Assembly: GCA_037975125.1 (NCBI GenBank)
Contig: CM075858.1
Span: forward strand, 68,548,140-68,612,139
Direction: 5' to 3'
Length of the DNA stretch: 64,000 nucleotides
DNA from: Latrodectus hesperus
Taxonomy: Eukaryota > Arthropoda > Arachnida > Araneae > Theridiidae
Position 1 is the stretch's first letter. Each line of letters opens with the position of its first letter. Below, piece by piece: positions 1 to 14,343 of this stretch. The notes below the pieces were generated by a model that ran no database searches, was not told the DNA's origin, and saw only the letters and a list, made by a program, of their open reading frames with translations. A program made the position numbers and the translations under genes.

Positions 1-2649
1 TTATGTGAATTTCGGATATTTTTAAGTAAATATTATCTATCTATCTACCTGTCTTCTCTCGTTCAGATACATTTAAAAATAAAGTCAAAAATTCTCTAAA
101 ATAAAAATTTAAAACCAAAATTATAAAAAATATAGTATACTAAAATAAATATGTCCTGGATTCACAAACAAATAATAAATTTAATTTTCAGTTTTCAAAT
201 GCGTGTTTCCATTCATTATTTTTCTATTCAGGAAAAACTTTACATTAATTTATTCGGCTTATTATTTTAAAAAGAAATTTTATACATACATACATTAAAC
301 ATAGATTGTTAGATACATAATTTGATAAATTCATTACCATTAATTAAAATAATGAATTTATTTTAAAATTCATAATTTCAATTAAATTATTATTTAAAAT
401 TCTAACATTAATATAAAATAATGAAACAAAAACTATACTTTTCTTTCTTTCTACATACAGTAAAATTAAAACAGTTTTTAACTGCAGATTAAAGTTACTA
501 TTAATGAACTAAACCGTAGAGAATTCTTTATAACATGAGAGTTAATGAATGTTTAAATTCAATTTGGATTCAAATTATTTGATAAAGAATACTTCAAACT
601 ATTACTATAAATTCAATAAGAATTTGTCAATAAGTCAGAAGTCTGAAGGCTATAGGGTTGTATACGCTAACGATTTATAATCAAAGAAGAATTTCATAAG
701 TAATAGAAAAATTTCCACTTGTTGCAGAGGAGAAAATCCAGAAGATTCCCAAGCACTCACCTTGACAGATGCGTGAAATTAAAACAGAAAGGACCTTGTT
801 CATTTGAAAGATATTGTCTCTATCAGTAGTATATGTTCAAACCACATACATGTAAAAATAGAAATACATACACATATTCAATTATTTAACACGGACTATA
901 GTCAACCTGAAATGAGATCTTACTGTTTATAATCAGCAATAACCTATCAAAAATTCTACTTTCCTTTTTTTATGAATTCTTGTGTTTGATTAATTAGTAA
1001 TTTAATTTCCGTATATTTTGGCTAGTTTAAAATTATTCACAAAAAAGTGTATTAAAAATCTTTTTTTGATATCTAGCAATGGTTTTATTTAATTTAAAAA
1101 AGCAAGTGATTTACAGATGATTTAGTTTTCTACCCATGCATACAATTAAATTGTAAATTAAGTTTTAAAAAGATTTTCTCTAGAAAATAAAAAAATTATC
1201 TGATAGTAGTTTACTTTCGCGTAATTTTCTCAGTTCTTATACCTTTTCAGCAAGAAAATTGGAATGCTTATCGATTTTCAATCTAAATCTTGATCCTTAA
1301 AATTGTCCTCCTTTTCAATTACCATATTACAAAAATGGTAATAAATTAGTTTTATAATAGATGTAAATCAATAATATAAAAATTAATGTCACTTAGCTTC
1401 AAGCAGTTTGTATGAAGACTTTCAATACTAATTTTCTAATCGACATTGATGAAAATGACGATATATAAGTATTAACTAAGAAAATTTATAGAATAAATTA
1501 ATTATAAAAACATATAATTTCTTGTATTTCTTGACAAATCTAATATATATTAATTTTTCATTATCATTTTGTTAATTTAATTAACTTATATTAACAGTTT
1601 CAAAATTGCTTAAAATTATAAAATGTTATTGATTGTTTTACTATTTAAAATGAAATGCAAATTATTTATTAATTATTAGTAAACATAAACAATCATTTAT
1701 ACTATTATTAAATATAAAATTTAATTTTAGAAACTACAATTATAATTTGTAATATATTTCAATATTCGTTATTTTTTTAAGATCTTAGGACCAAAATAAA
1801 ATTAATCTTCTTAAATTCTTCTTTTTGAACATGAGCCCGAAACATCAAGCATATTTGACTTTCATTAATACAACATATTTATGAGTGTGCAGCTAATTAA
1901 ATTGCTTTTTAAATTCAATTTAGCGGAAAGACAGCTGTGTAAGCAAAGAACTGTCGTGAAAAATCTGTTGACATAAGCTGCTGAATTTAAGTATTTCCAT
2001 ATTTTTAAACACTTAATATTAATAGTGATGAAGGTAATTTTTATAAAAATTCACTCAGAAAGAAAAACGTGCTTACTGAAAGAAAATCTCAATCTCTGTC
2101 TAAGTAAATATTCTAATGATTAACTCTTACAACTATTATTTAAATAAATATCTAAGAGGTTAATCTATTGGACGAATCAACTAAAATGCTTTAATAGTCC
2201 ATTAATGCAAAAATATAAAATGCGTCTACTATCAGATATTATCTCTAATAATTATTTGAAAATACAAAATATTCTTTTATTTTTTTCATAAATTTTGATA
2301 TTTGGTGAAATGCTATTTGCAATTCTATATTGAATAAATGGAGTTAAATTTACTACTTGACTTAGATATTCAATATTATCTTAAAGCAAATGTTGAAATA
2401 CAAAACTCAATTAATTTATGATTATTATATAAATTACCAAATTATTTTTTAAGATGAATAACAAATATATGGCACGCGCAAATCATTTTAATTTACAAAG
2501 AAGGAATATCATGTTTTCTTTAAGCATAAAAATATTTTATATTTTTCCAATAAATGTACACTTATTTCCAAATATCCAAAGAACACCAATTTATAAATTA
2601 AAATCATGGAAATTTGAGAAAAAGCTGAAATTTTTTTTAATAATGGTGG
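1..2649. other. AT-rich sequence, nothing identified
   Basis: No open reading frame with recognisable protein content, no tandem array and no transposon end was seen on either strand. The only open frames are short and of AT-rich composition (many K, N, I, F), as expected by chance. Confidence 0.6.
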
Positions 2650-2929
2650 GCACTTAGCCATAACACAAAGTCGGAATCTGTTACCCATTTATCATTACCT
2701 GGTGGACACCTGTGAACCAAGTCTTGGAAGTGAGTAGCATTACCCACATCTTACCACCACAGACATCTTTATAGTGTGGTTCACATTCATTCATAATCTC
2801 AGAAGAAAGATAGAGAAAAACAAGAAAAGAAGAAAGAGAGAAAGAAACATCCGTGCTTCAATAGGGATTCGTATCCGGGACCAACAGCCTAGTGGTCAGG
2901 AACGCTAACCATTCAGTAACTGACAGGCT
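2650..2929 (-). repeat. tRNA-derived SINE, family B, copy 1
   Basis: Read on the minus strand, the element starts near 2929 with a tRNA-like head. A segment resembling the polymerase III A box (ATGGTTAGCGTTCCTGACC) is followed by a B-box-like ACGAATCCC around 2866-2876, then a body containing a TTTCTTTC-rich stretch and the motif TGAATGAATGTG. The same order of blocks recurs at 35024-35277, so this is a dispersed family rather than a single tRNA pseudogene. The body also shares the phrase GTGAACCAAGTC with that copy (plus-strand reading). It is diverged and I see no clear target-site duplication. No function is expected beyond possible residual polymerase III promoter activity. Confidence 0.75.
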
Positions 2930-3257
2930 TATATGCTATTCATTACAGTAAAGAAAGTTGCTTTCATATAATGAATATCATGTTTGTCTATGATAAGATG
3001 AATTTCAGCATATTTTGCTTATGTTGGAATACAATTTTGCATAACAACTGTATATTTGAAAATTAATATTTGTATCTGCATTTTAATAATAATTAATAAT
3101 CTGCATTTTTATATTTTCAGTTTAAAAGGGTCATTGAATTCTCACAACCTCAGTTACAAGTTATTAAACAACAAATGCATAAAAATCTCGCTTCTGGACT
3201 AAACGTGGGTTCGGAGTAGATTTTTCAGAACGTTAAGTCTAAATTCAACTACAAAAT

Positions 3258-3543
3258 CACTGCCCAGTTTGTCTAGTGGTCAGCGTGGCTGTCTGCGGAT
3301 AGGGAGGTCCTGGGTTCGAATCCCGATTCGGGCATGGATGTACTTTCTCTTTCTATCTATCCTGTCCTTGTCATTTCCTTGTATGAATGAGTTGTGAATG
3401 GTTCCTACCCAATAAACGGGTTTCTATGGCATGTGAGTATTGAGGAAGTCGGACTCCAGACCTAAATATGGTTCAGTTGGAAAAGTGGAGCAGCTCACAC
3501 CATAATGCCAATCTAACTGGCACACGTCAACAAAAACAACAAC
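3258..3543 (+). repeat. tRNA-derived SINE, family A, copy 1
   Basis: The element has a tRNA-like head with an A-box-like segment (TAGTGGTCAGCGTGG) and an excellent B box (GGTTCGAATCC at 3313-3323). A non-tRNA body follows and the 3' end is a simple (CAA)n-like tail. Copy 2 at 5024-5278 matches it through the head (GATAGGGAGGTCCTGG), the middle (GGCATGTG) and the tail. The tRNA-like part lacks a plausible cloverleaf after the B box, so it is not a functional tRNA gene. Mobilisation would have needed a partner LINE. The 5' boundary is set by alignment to copy 2 and is approximate. Confidence 0.8.
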
Positions 3544-4805
3544 ACTTATTATTTAAAATGGTCAAAAGATGTTTTAATGTAAGTTTGTTCATTCCATATT
3601 GTGCAACCATTCTTTCGAAAAATCCATGAATTCGAAAGACGAACAGAATAAGGATTTTGTTAACATTGATGGGGGAAAACATTTTTATAAAAATATAATT
3701 TTTCGTTGTAAAAACACTAAAAATTACAGCCTAAATTTTTCAATTATTTCAATATTTTAAAAATTTTTTGTTAAAATATTTTTATAAAACCATAGGTTTT
3801 TTAACGATAAGAATTTGAAGCCATTTTATAAACATAATCTAAGATATTGTAATACAAATGTTGTTGATAGATGTTAATTCTAACTCAGATATTGACGCAA
3901 CCAATTATACGAGTGCTTACACATTGGCATTCGCAAAATTACTTCTGTGGCACTCTACACCATTCCGCTTAATTCAGCAACGTAAAGTAAATTAAGTAGT
4001 GCAGAGACAAATCTTAAAATTATAATTTTAAGATTTTATGTAACTATATTGAACAATTATATTTTATTTTTTAAATACATATTTTAAAAGATATATAATA
4101 CTGTCTAATTTCAGTTTCCTATTCATGTAGAAAGACTATTTATATTTCATATCGTTTACTTAGACGTTAATAAATACTTAAAGCCTAATTAACATATGAT
4201 AATTTAAAATTCGAAATCTAAACAAATATTTCCTAAATCTGAACAAAAATACACGAATTATTTCCTACTGTGCACCACCCTAGGTAAAATAATTGGCTAA
4301 GCGCGTCTCTGTGACATAGTTGCCAATTTTTGTTGTAGATGATTCATTTTTTGGACTTTCAAGTGCGACTAATCAAATTTGAATGAAAAAGCTGATTATG
4401 AAATTAAAGGAAAATATAAAAGAAATTATATGATATACCTTTAATTTGAGTAAAAAATTTATAATTTCTTCTGATTATAAATCAAAGTGGTCAAAATCAA
4501 TAACCTAAATTTTAAAAGCTGCTAATTTTATTTAATTTTTAGTTTTATGTTCATTAAAATTCCTAAAATACAGTTTGTAAAAGCTAAAGTCAATATTTTC
4601 TTACTAATTTGAGGTTTGATTTAAAGTTATAAGGTACTTTTACAGCAATAATATCTTTCCACTTGGTAACGGTTAGTCCATTAAGATATTATTGAGAGGT
4701 TTACATTTTCAAGGAAAGGTAGAAATTATTCAAATATTCAAAAGAAAGAAAATATGGAAATATACTAAAACTTATGGGCAAATTCACTTTAAACCAAAAA
4801 ATATG
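3544..4805. other. AT-rich spacer with a perfect palindrome
   Basis: The stretch holds no recognisable gene or repeat other than the 28-bp perfect palindrome at 4009-4036, which is listed separately. Confidence 0.55.
4009..4036. repeat. Perfect 28-bp palindrome, no loop
   Basis: Two 14-bp arms (AAATCTTAAAATTA and its exact reverse complement) abut with no spacer. Composition is almost entirely A and T, so chance or a former AT-rich hairpin is possible. No function can be assigned. Confidence 0.8.
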
Positions 4806-4996
4806 GGGTGAGCTGGCAGCAGAATCTAATTCTTCTTTAGCTCCCTTGCCTTCGTTTCAACAGAGTGTGGATTCGAATACCACTTTGAACTTGATGCTTG
4901 TGGTGGTTCAAAATTTATTTTAAATTGAAAGTCCTGATCTAATTAGCCTTCATGTCCAAGAAATGACTGTTGAATGACAAGCAAATCAAACAAAAA
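4806..4996 (+). repeat. tRNA-derived SINE, family C, copy 1 (diverged)
   Basis: The head GAGCTGGCAGC, a B-box-like GGATTCGAATACC and a body with TCTAATTAGCCTTC and TTGAATGACAAGCAAATCAAAC align in order with the better copy at 60376-60552. A short A-rich direct repeat (CAAAAAAT) lies at both edges and may be a remnant of the target-site duplication, but it is too simple to rely on. A family A SINE sits only about 30 bp downstream at 5024, so the two form a SINE cluster. Confidence 0.7.
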
Positions 4997-5023
4997 ATTC
5001 CCGTGTATTCGATCTAAATGGAG

Positions 5024-5278
5024 GCCACCCACCCTGTCTGGTGGTCAGAGTGCCTGACTGCAGATAGGGAGGTCCTGGATTTGAATCTCAGTTCGGGCAT
5101 ACATGTACTTTCTCTCTGTGTCTATTAACGGGCGTGCTTCTATTGCCTACCCTATTAATGGGTAACTATGGCATGTGTGTACTGAGTAAGTTGAACTCCA
5201 CACCAAAATAAGGTTCAGTCTGAAAACTTTAGCAGCACATCTCCTATTGCCAGCCTAGCTAGCACAAGACAACAACAA
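5024..5278 (+). repeat. tRNA-derived SINE, family A, copy 2, with target-site duplication
   Basis: The element aligns with the family A copy at 3258-3543: A-box-like GGTGGTCAGAGTGCC, decayed B box GGATTTGAATCTC (5077-5089), GGCATGTG in the body and a (CAA)n tail. It is bracketed by a 14-bp direct repeat, CGATCTAAATGGAG at 5010-5023 and CGATCTATATGGAG at 5279-5292, with one mismatch. A duplication of this length is the expected product of target-primed reverse transcription and fixes both ends of the insertion. Confidence 0.88.
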
Positions 5279-5292
5279 CGATCTATATGGAG

Positions 5293-8245
5293 AAGGAAAA
5301 TATGGTAATACTATAAAATAATCATAGAAGAAAATAAAATGCAGCGAAATATATATTTATTAGAACTAACACTAACAACTAGTTTTTGTAAAACTGCATT
5401 TTCATTTGGTATTTTTCTTTCTTAAAAGATTAGTGAGAAACGGTGACTGAAGATGCCAGCTCTGATGTCGACCTTGTAACCTGATCAAGATTCAAACTTC
5501 TAGGTTGTTGGCTGTGTCTAACGATTTCGTTTTTCAGCAATTGGCATACAGAAGAATGTCACATTAACTTATACACAAACATGCAATAACTTTTGCTTAA
5601 AAGCACTGTTTTTATGGCAAATATTACCAGCTTTAAAAATGCGTGTATTATGAACCATTGTCCCAAATTAGTGCATAAAAGTAATTTTTTTTCAATTTAC
5701 AGAAAACATTTTGTTCATAAATGCCTAAATTTATGATATAACAAACCATAATTTCTATTCTTTCAAATTCAAAGTCTTTAAATATCATTGGAAGGGATAA
5801 AATTTATGATTACTATAAATTCCTAAATCGAATAAAACAACTAATTAAATTTTACTCTCTAAAATTTTGATTTTGATTACCTAATATAAATTCTGCATGT
5901 CACATTCCTGTTATCAAAATGCGAGTATTTTTAACGTTAGTTATTGCAACATGTAGAAGACAATGATAGAAAAATATCTTCTGTAAGGTTTACTGGGACC
6001 AAGTTTATCTTTCACCTGTCAAATATTTGCACGTTATGCCTAGTTCTCATTTTATTTTAAACTATTGTTTTCGAACTTACAGTTTGATATAGACTATGCA
6101 AACATCCAATTCCGAGTTGGGATTTTAATCTACGAGTTTTCGATCCTAAGCTCAGAATGTTAACAATTCATCTGACACATTGGCATTTACATATTATGAT
6201 ACTGATGGGTCTGATATTTTTGAATGGATGGCTTCCGATTGGTAGCAGCCATTTTTTAACATTGATAGTTATTGTACTTGTATTCTGCAAAGTGGATGCT
6301 TGAGAGTTTTCCAGGTTCTCTTGCATGCAGTCGTTGGTATATCCATTTTGTATAAGACTGTAGACATGTATAGAGCATATAAATTAGTAGATATGTATAT
6401 GTGTATAGTGGATATTAAAACGTAACAAATTATCCATTACTTGTTAAGGTGACCATAAAGTGATGGGACACGACAACAACAACGACAAAATCTATCGCTT
6501 AACGGAAGGTCAATGCAATATTTCTGTCGGAGGGTGTGCTTAAGATTTTTCCTTACTAGCTGTCTTATGACATATCAGTATAGTATATTGCCTATGATTT
6601 TTTCCTAAAGGCTACCATATGCAATTAATATGAAAATGCCTTACGAAAACATTAGCAGTATGACTCTTCAATCCATCAACACAAAGGTTTCGCTTCATGT
6701 CCAACTCTGTATATGATATTTATATTGGACTCATAGGATGTTGGTTCTTTTCAAACATTCCTTCATCTAAATTGAATTTAATTGCTAAATAATAGTCGTT
6801 GCCAGAGGAATAATATAACATTCCCATTGTGTTGGCATGATAGTAACGCAGTTTCGTGAAAAATCACCACTTTTTGGTGTGGAAAATCAATTATTCTCTA
6901 ATTACAGATGATTAACTTGAAGTGTTTTTTTATTTCTACTCATACAACAGTCTAGGAGGCTATTTGAAGTTTTCTTGTCTCTGAATCACTTTATATGTGA
7001 ATATGAACTACTGTATCCACAAAGTTCTTCCAACAGAGAAGAATAAAATGGTATAATAAATAACTGCTTAGCTTTTATGTTCTTTTGCAATTGAAACTTA
7101 AGTGCCCAGTTTTTATTATTGTTTTTAAATTTTGGAATTTATTTTAATACATACATATAATCAGAAAATAATCAAAGGGTAGAAAGATTTTATTCTCTGA
7201 TAGAATCTCACTGTGACGTGTAAACGAATGTGTTCTCTTAGAAACTATGCAAATCGTTTGTCCAAAGTAATGATATAATTGGTAAATATAACAACTAAGG
7301 AAAACGTCATTCCTGTTTACTTACGACTCTCGGATGAAATGTTTTAAATTCCAGCTGATTCCAAGAAGGCAAGCAAGATATTAAGTATATTTTTTTGAAA
7401 ATGTTTTTAATTTCGTTATTCAACTTCATTGCTTAAAAACAAATGTTCGACAAAATGAATTTCGATTATATCGATAAGTAAATTCCCAAAATTTAAAAGA
7501 AACTATAAACTAGACGTTGATGTTAACATTATTAAAACTGTCTTGAAGGAATTATTATAGGTTAACTATCAAAATATTTTAAAATTTTAAGTAAATTATT
7601 TCAAACTAATGTTTTACTGTGTACACAAAAAATTAACATTGACCTAAACGTCAAACAATTACATGAAAATTTGAACGGCAAATAATTCGGACAGATAATA
7701 TAAACAACGAAAAACATAAATTTATGATTTTATTTCAATTTTATTTTATACTACAATCATTTAATTCATTACATATAATTTTAAAACAAACACTTCTCAA
7801 ACTTATATAAGGAAAATATTCTATTTTTATATGCATTATCACATATTAATATTTATAGCATGTTTTGAATTGGAATGTTTACGTATTTTTTAAGATAGAC
7901 AAAATTTACGCGGAGAGTATCACCGTTTTTAACTAATACTTTTTTGTTGATACTTTTTCGTAGAAAAACATATAGTTCTTGAAAACAATTAAAAAAATTT
8001 GTAATTTAAAATAAAACTTTTTAAGATTAAGATTACAAAATATCTAGTATGTAGGAGTTTGTATTATGCGTTTCTTACACGCATTATGAATAAGAATTGC
8101 ATTTGTTAACTTATTGAATATCATAAATAATTTTGTTTACAAAGAAATAAATTGATATTAAGTTTAGATCATAGAGCAATAAAATATTTTTTGGAATTTT
8201 TCGGTTAATCAAGTGCTGAAGAATAGAATTTTTTTAGATTGTCCG

Positions 8246-8248
<3 letters not shown>
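5293..8248. other. AT-rich spacer, possible faint SINE debris
   Basis: No gene was found. The segment 5440-5540 has a B-box-like run (GATTCAAACTTC) and 6290-6485 ends in a (CAA)n-like tail (CGACAACAACAACGAC). Both could be old SINE remnants, but I cannot align them to another copy. Confidence 0.4.

Positions 8249-8274
<26 letters not shown>
8249..8274. repeat. Poly-T run of 26 bases
   Basis: An uninterrupted homopolymer. It could be a slipped simple repeat or the A tail of a minus-strand retroelement, but no element body is recognisable beside it. Confidence 0.9.
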
Positions 8275-8277
<3 letters not shown>

Positions 8278-8391
8278 CATTCAGTTTTAATGTATCACTT
8301 ATCATATTAAATATAACGAAAATACAAAAATACTTTCAAAAGTTTCAAATCATTTGATAAAAAAACTTTAAAACTTAATCTCCAAAAGGAG

Positions 8392-8520
8392 AGAGGAAGC
8401 AGCTGAAGGGTCACCCATCTGGTCTTTACGTAAAAAGTCCTGTGTTCAAAACCCACATCAAGAATTGGTGTTTCCTGTTTTCTGAAATTCACTTTTATAT
8501 AAAAGACTGACAAGCCAAAC
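8392..8520 (+). repeat. Possible diverged family C SINE
   Basis: The sequence contains GCAGCTGAAGGGT like the family C head, a B-box-like GTGTTCAAAACCC, and a 3' part AAAGACTGACAAGCCAAACC that resembles the family C end near 60525-60551. The middle is shortened and the match is weak. It lies just upstream of the long (AT)n array, and another fragment resembling a family C 3' end (CTAATTAGC, TTGAACGACAAAC) lies just downstream at about 9314-9383. Confidence 0.42.
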
Positions 8521-8619
8521 CAATTACTCAGAAATTTTTTTTACACTATAACACTACATATATACCTATACATAGTTGATGAATATGTTGGTATATATAA
8601 GCATATCTATGTATATTTA

Positions 8620-9290
<671 letters not shown>

Positions 9291-11440
9291 GTTTGTAACC
9301 TCTAAAAATTACAGCTAATTAGCTCTCATTTCAATTAGACTGGGTTGAACTTCCGATTTAATTTAATCATTGAACGACAAACAAATATAATCAAAATTTT
9401 TATTTCCATTCAATTTGGCTTAATTAAAATCTGTAGAGTAAAAAATATTAAAGATAATTTTGTAATTTGAGCTATCAGTACTATGTGAATTTTTACTCTT
9501 AATAAAAACACTTAACTACAAGTATAAGTAAATCCTTAAATTCATATATTTTTGTTCAAATTAAAAAAATCACCTTAATATAAAAACATTATATTTTTTT
9601 TCAAAAAATATTCTATAGCAAATAGTATGTATTTCAGTTTTGTCAAATTGTTCAATGGAAATATAATTAATAGGACTATTTATCAATCCACTTAAATGAT
9701 AATATTAATAATAAATACTTTCACGACTATGAAAGCTTAGTTTAAATGTATTTTTTTTAAATATCTGAAATATTAGATGAAAAGTTCTCTAAATAAACTA
9801 ATTAATCTTTATAAAATATGGTGAGAAAGTTTTATCTCTTTTAAAATAATTATTTGGCATGGAATACTAGAAGAATCTTACATATTTTAGTAATTAAAGC
9901 CTAATCTTCTTAAAATGAACACTAAAAATATCCCAATTTCATTAATAAACAACGAAGTTTGAATTGCTCTTTTATAAAAGAAATATTTGAAAAGTATATT
10001 AATCATTTTTAATCGCCAAGAGCTGATTTTCTCGTTTATCATTTTTCGCCAATTTTAATACAGAATTAAATTTGCTTCATTTATCTTGTGAGCTTCTTTC
10101 GGTAGGTGAATTTCTTTTATAATTTTCATAAGAAAATAGGAATCCATTTCTTTCTAAGGAATTACCACATGGAAATATGTACATGAATTTTGAAATTAAC
10201 GGTCTTGTTATACGACTAATATATTGAAAATATTTTCTTAGAAAATGGAATTTTAAATTAAAAAAGTAATAATCTTCTCCACTGTATTTTTATTTCAAAG
10301 TAAAAGATTAATGAAATCTGTTTCTTTATTATACATTGAGATGAAACACCATTTTTTTATATTTTCTTCAAATAAAGGAAAGAAGAGCAAGAATAAATTA
10401 AAAACATTTCATGGTCATTAATTATTTAATTTGCATAAATAAAATTAGAGCTACCTTTAATGTTAATTCATTGAAATTTAAGTCAAAAAAATATTGTAAA
10501 AATTGCAGCTTAAATAATTTTAAAATTGTGTACCAAGCACCATTTTATACTATACCAGAAAGGTTAAAATAAAACTTGTATCAATAAAATTTTTAAATAT
10601 TATTTTTTTATTTTCGATGAACCAGTTAACACTTTTAAACTGATATTTGTGTTAATAAAAAAATATGTTTCTTGTAAGATATGGGAACAGATCTTAAGGA
10701 AAATTTCACGATAAAATTTATATAAAACATTTACAGCTAATGAGTTATTTTGATTTACACTTATAAAAATAGTTTATTATTTTTTTGAATATCAGTTTAC
10801 GTTAAGTGAAAAGAAATTTTATCATTCCTTTTAAGCATTTGAAACTAGTTCCACAAACTTAGAAGGAAATTGAAATTCTCATAGTAATTACTAAATTAAA
10901 CAAAACTGTAAAATTTTACGTTTAATCTGTAAATATTGATATAGATTTTATATGATTTGTAATTTCACACATCAATTATCCATGAATAATACAAAATTAT
11001 AATGATTAATCATAGGAAGTTAGAAAATTCGGCAATTCAAAATTTTCAAATTCATTGTCAACTAGTTGTGAAATTTTTAATGTTAAAATTTCCTTTCTTA
11101 CTTATTGATATAAGTAAATATATCTAGTAAATCATAAAAAAAAATTTATCCCTAAAATTAATTAGAAAATATAATATTCTTTAACACTAAGTTTTTATTT
11201 TTTTTACTACGTACTTTAAACAGCATATATTAGGGTAAATGTAAAAACATATCTTGACAGCTGAATATATCACTAGCTGTTATATAATTTAAAGAAATTG
11301 AATGAAATTTTAATGTAAAATATTTTGCACTAAGCTTTTCAAAATGTATGAGAAAATGCAATCAATCTGTGGCTGCTGAGTTTTAACCATCATATTTAAC
11401 TGTACCTAGACAAGATTTGGATTGTACCTAATAAAAGAAA
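9291..11440. other. AT-rich spacer, nothing firm identified
   Basis: Apart from the possible family C SINE tail at about 9314-9383 there is no recognisable element, gene or array. Confidence 0.5.
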
Positions 11441-11681
11441 GCTGTGGATGGGAGTCTTTCTGATTCAGAAGCAGGGACCAGGCAGAAAACTTCCCAATAT
11501 TTGACCTGCCACCCCCAGGTGTATCATTTTACTAAGAAGACATTGCGTTCATGACCTATTTAGCATTCCCCACTGACATGAGTGAATATGATATTTTTAG
11601 GCTAACTTGAGATTCGAACTCACTACACTCTGATAGTAAGAATAATAACACTCTTACCAACAAGACCATTGCAGCCGCAAC
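11441..11681 (-). repeat. tRNA-derived SINE, family D, copy 1
   Basis: On the minus strand the element starts near 11681 with a head GGCTGCAATGGTCTTGTTGG (A-box region), then a good B box GAGTTCGAATCTC, and a body that includes GGCAGGTCAAATATTGGG and GACTCCCATCCACAGC. The body aligns in order with the copies at 12219-12455 and 20174-20380. This is the best-preserved head of the family in the window. No clear target-site duplication was found. Confidence 0.72.
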
Positions 11682-12218
11682 TAACTGCTAAGTAGCAAAT
11701 TTTGAAAAAAAAGTAAAATTAACATCTGCTATGCTAGAATATAATCTTCATAGCAAAATAATGTTGAAACAATATTTATAGTTTGAATATCGCTGGAATG
11801 AGAAGAAAAAAGAGCTGTTATGCCTAAAATACCATAATTTTCTTTTTTAGGAATTTCACTTGAGAATATGGCTTTGATTGCAACCAACTTATTCTGTGTC
11901 TAAAGGAGAAAAAGAAATAATAGTAAGTTCAAAGTTTCAAGATTTGCCATAATGTACCCTTAAAAGAGGGCGTAGCCATATATTGTATCCTAGAAATTTT
12001 TTTCTCATACAATAAGCACCATAGTGATTACACTAAAGCAAAACAAAAAGAATTTCCAAAAATGTTTTACCTAAAAAGATATAAACTGCCACAGAGACAC
12101 TGAATGTTAATTGCAAAAGTCTTTATCAATGAAAATGTTTGAATACTTAAAAGATATAAGAGATTTGATGATTGAATTTTCATTGAAAAGTACGCTTTTA
12201 CATTCAACATACGGTGAT

Positions 12219-12455
12219 GGTGGTGGCCTGTTTAGTTACGGGTCGTTTACGATATGGATGGTAGAGTGTTCGAGTCATAATTTAATCAAAGGTATATCAT
12301 AGTCATTGGAGATATTATGAGACATATTAAATATATCCCCATAACAATGACCTTTCAGTGAAATAATACCCCAAGGAGTGACTGGCAGGTCAAGCATTGG
12401 GCCAGTCTTCTGGTTGGTACATGCTTCTGTTTTCAAGGACTCCCAACCTGCAGCT
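12219..12455 (+). repeat. tRNA-derived SINE, family D, copy 2
   Basis: The plus-strand reading has a head-like GGTGGCCTGTTTAGTTACGG, a B-box-like GTGTTCGAGTC and a body with GGCAGGTCAAGCATTGGGCC and GACTCCCAACCTGCAGC. These match family D copy 1 on the opposite strand about 540 bp away. The two copies therefore form an inverted pair. Confidence 0.65.
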
Positions 12456-13080
12456 TTTTTACCTAACTGATAGATTAAAACTCTGGAATGGGGAAAGGAA
12501 ATAATGCTGGATAAAATAACATGAACCTTACTCATGCGTTGTCTTGCAGTCGAACAAGGTTTGTGATATCTTGACTGGTAACGAAAATTCCAAAAACTGC
12601 CTGGATTAGGTAAGCATTATAATGTAGTTGAAGTTACTGCATAAGAAGTAAAACATATTTTTGTTATGATATAGCAAACAATTTTATCCTCTCGGCCCTT
12701 CTTTTCTTCAGAAGATGTTTGCTGCAAATGCGAAGTTCTGTTTACTCAAAATAAAAGCTTTGATGTGCAAATTTTAATGTTTTTATTTTTTCTGCTTTAA
12801 AATTGAGTTTACTATTTTGATATTTTATTTACTATGTTACTTTGAAATTATATTCATGTAATTTTCTATATGTTTTAATATATCATTTTGGGGGGAATGC
12901 AAGAAAAATTTTAGGTCTCTTCCCCTTCCTGCAATTCAGAAAGAAAAAAAAGTTTGTCCAATTTTCATAGCTGTGAACAGTTCTCTCTTGATAAAGGCAT
13001 GGATCTTTTTCTTTGTATTTTCCTGGGTTTATATTACATTTCTTTCTAGTTTTTGACTGCAATTTATATCTTGTATGAAT
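12456..13080. other. AT-rich spacer, nothing identified
   Basis: No gene or alignable repeat was seen between the SINE and the (AT)n array. Confidence 0.5.
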
Positions 13081-13494
<414 letters not shown>

Positions 13495-14343
13495 CGACTT
13501 TTAAAAAATATAAAAAAAACAAAAAAACTTTTAATTAGTTTATTGTAAAGGATTTCAATTTATTCGTTCATTTCTGAATGACTTAAGACAATATCTATGG
13601 CATATTAATATATTTTATATTTCATTTGGAATATCATTTCAGGTTACATTAGAAGCTTCATTTTATGTGTCAATAATATTATTAATATTAGGAAAAGGAG
13701 ACTGCAAATTGAATCTGTAATTATGTGGAGGGCATTTTTATTATATTACTGTTTCATTCATTTTAAATATTTTAATGAATCCAGCAAAGTTTCTGAATGG
13801 AAAAAATTTGGCCTTTTTCTAATAATCATAAAAAATAAAAATATATACTTAAGTAAATAATTTTTAATTTATTTTATTTCATAATTAATATTATTTATTG
13901 TAATAAAACAATTTTAATGCGATATTTCTACTTTACTGTATGAAGAAAATTCTCATTACATCTTCTGATGTCAGACAGTTTTCCGCGTACAAATCCAAAA
14001 TGCAACCTAGGCTGAGGTACATTCAGCTTTTTTGTATGATAAATCTATCTTTTTTGTTGCTGGAAATTCCTTAAAAATGTATATTTGGAGGATTTGTGAT
14101 CTTACTAAAAAAAGTTGTCATTTTTACGTCATTAATAAATCCTTTTTTCATAAGAAATATATAACTTGCAATAAAATAAGAACAAATGGGTTCGGTTATT
14201 CCTACAGTCATATATTTTTGAAGATTTATTGATCAGTATAAGAAACCTGTTTGCTAGAGCAAAGGAAATCGGAGTTTTCGAATGATTTTTTAAGCTGTAC
14301 GAAACAAATCACATACATTTCCTGCAATTTGATTAGGATTATA
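13495..14343. other. AT-rich spacer, nothing identified
   Basis: No recognisable content. It ends with the TA target dinucleotide (14342-14343) of the transposon that follows. Confidence 0.55.

Noticed and set aside
3258..3340. tRNA gene at the head of the family A SINE
   Set aside because: A and B boxes are present, but no acceptor stem closes and the similarity continues into a SINE body shared with another copy.
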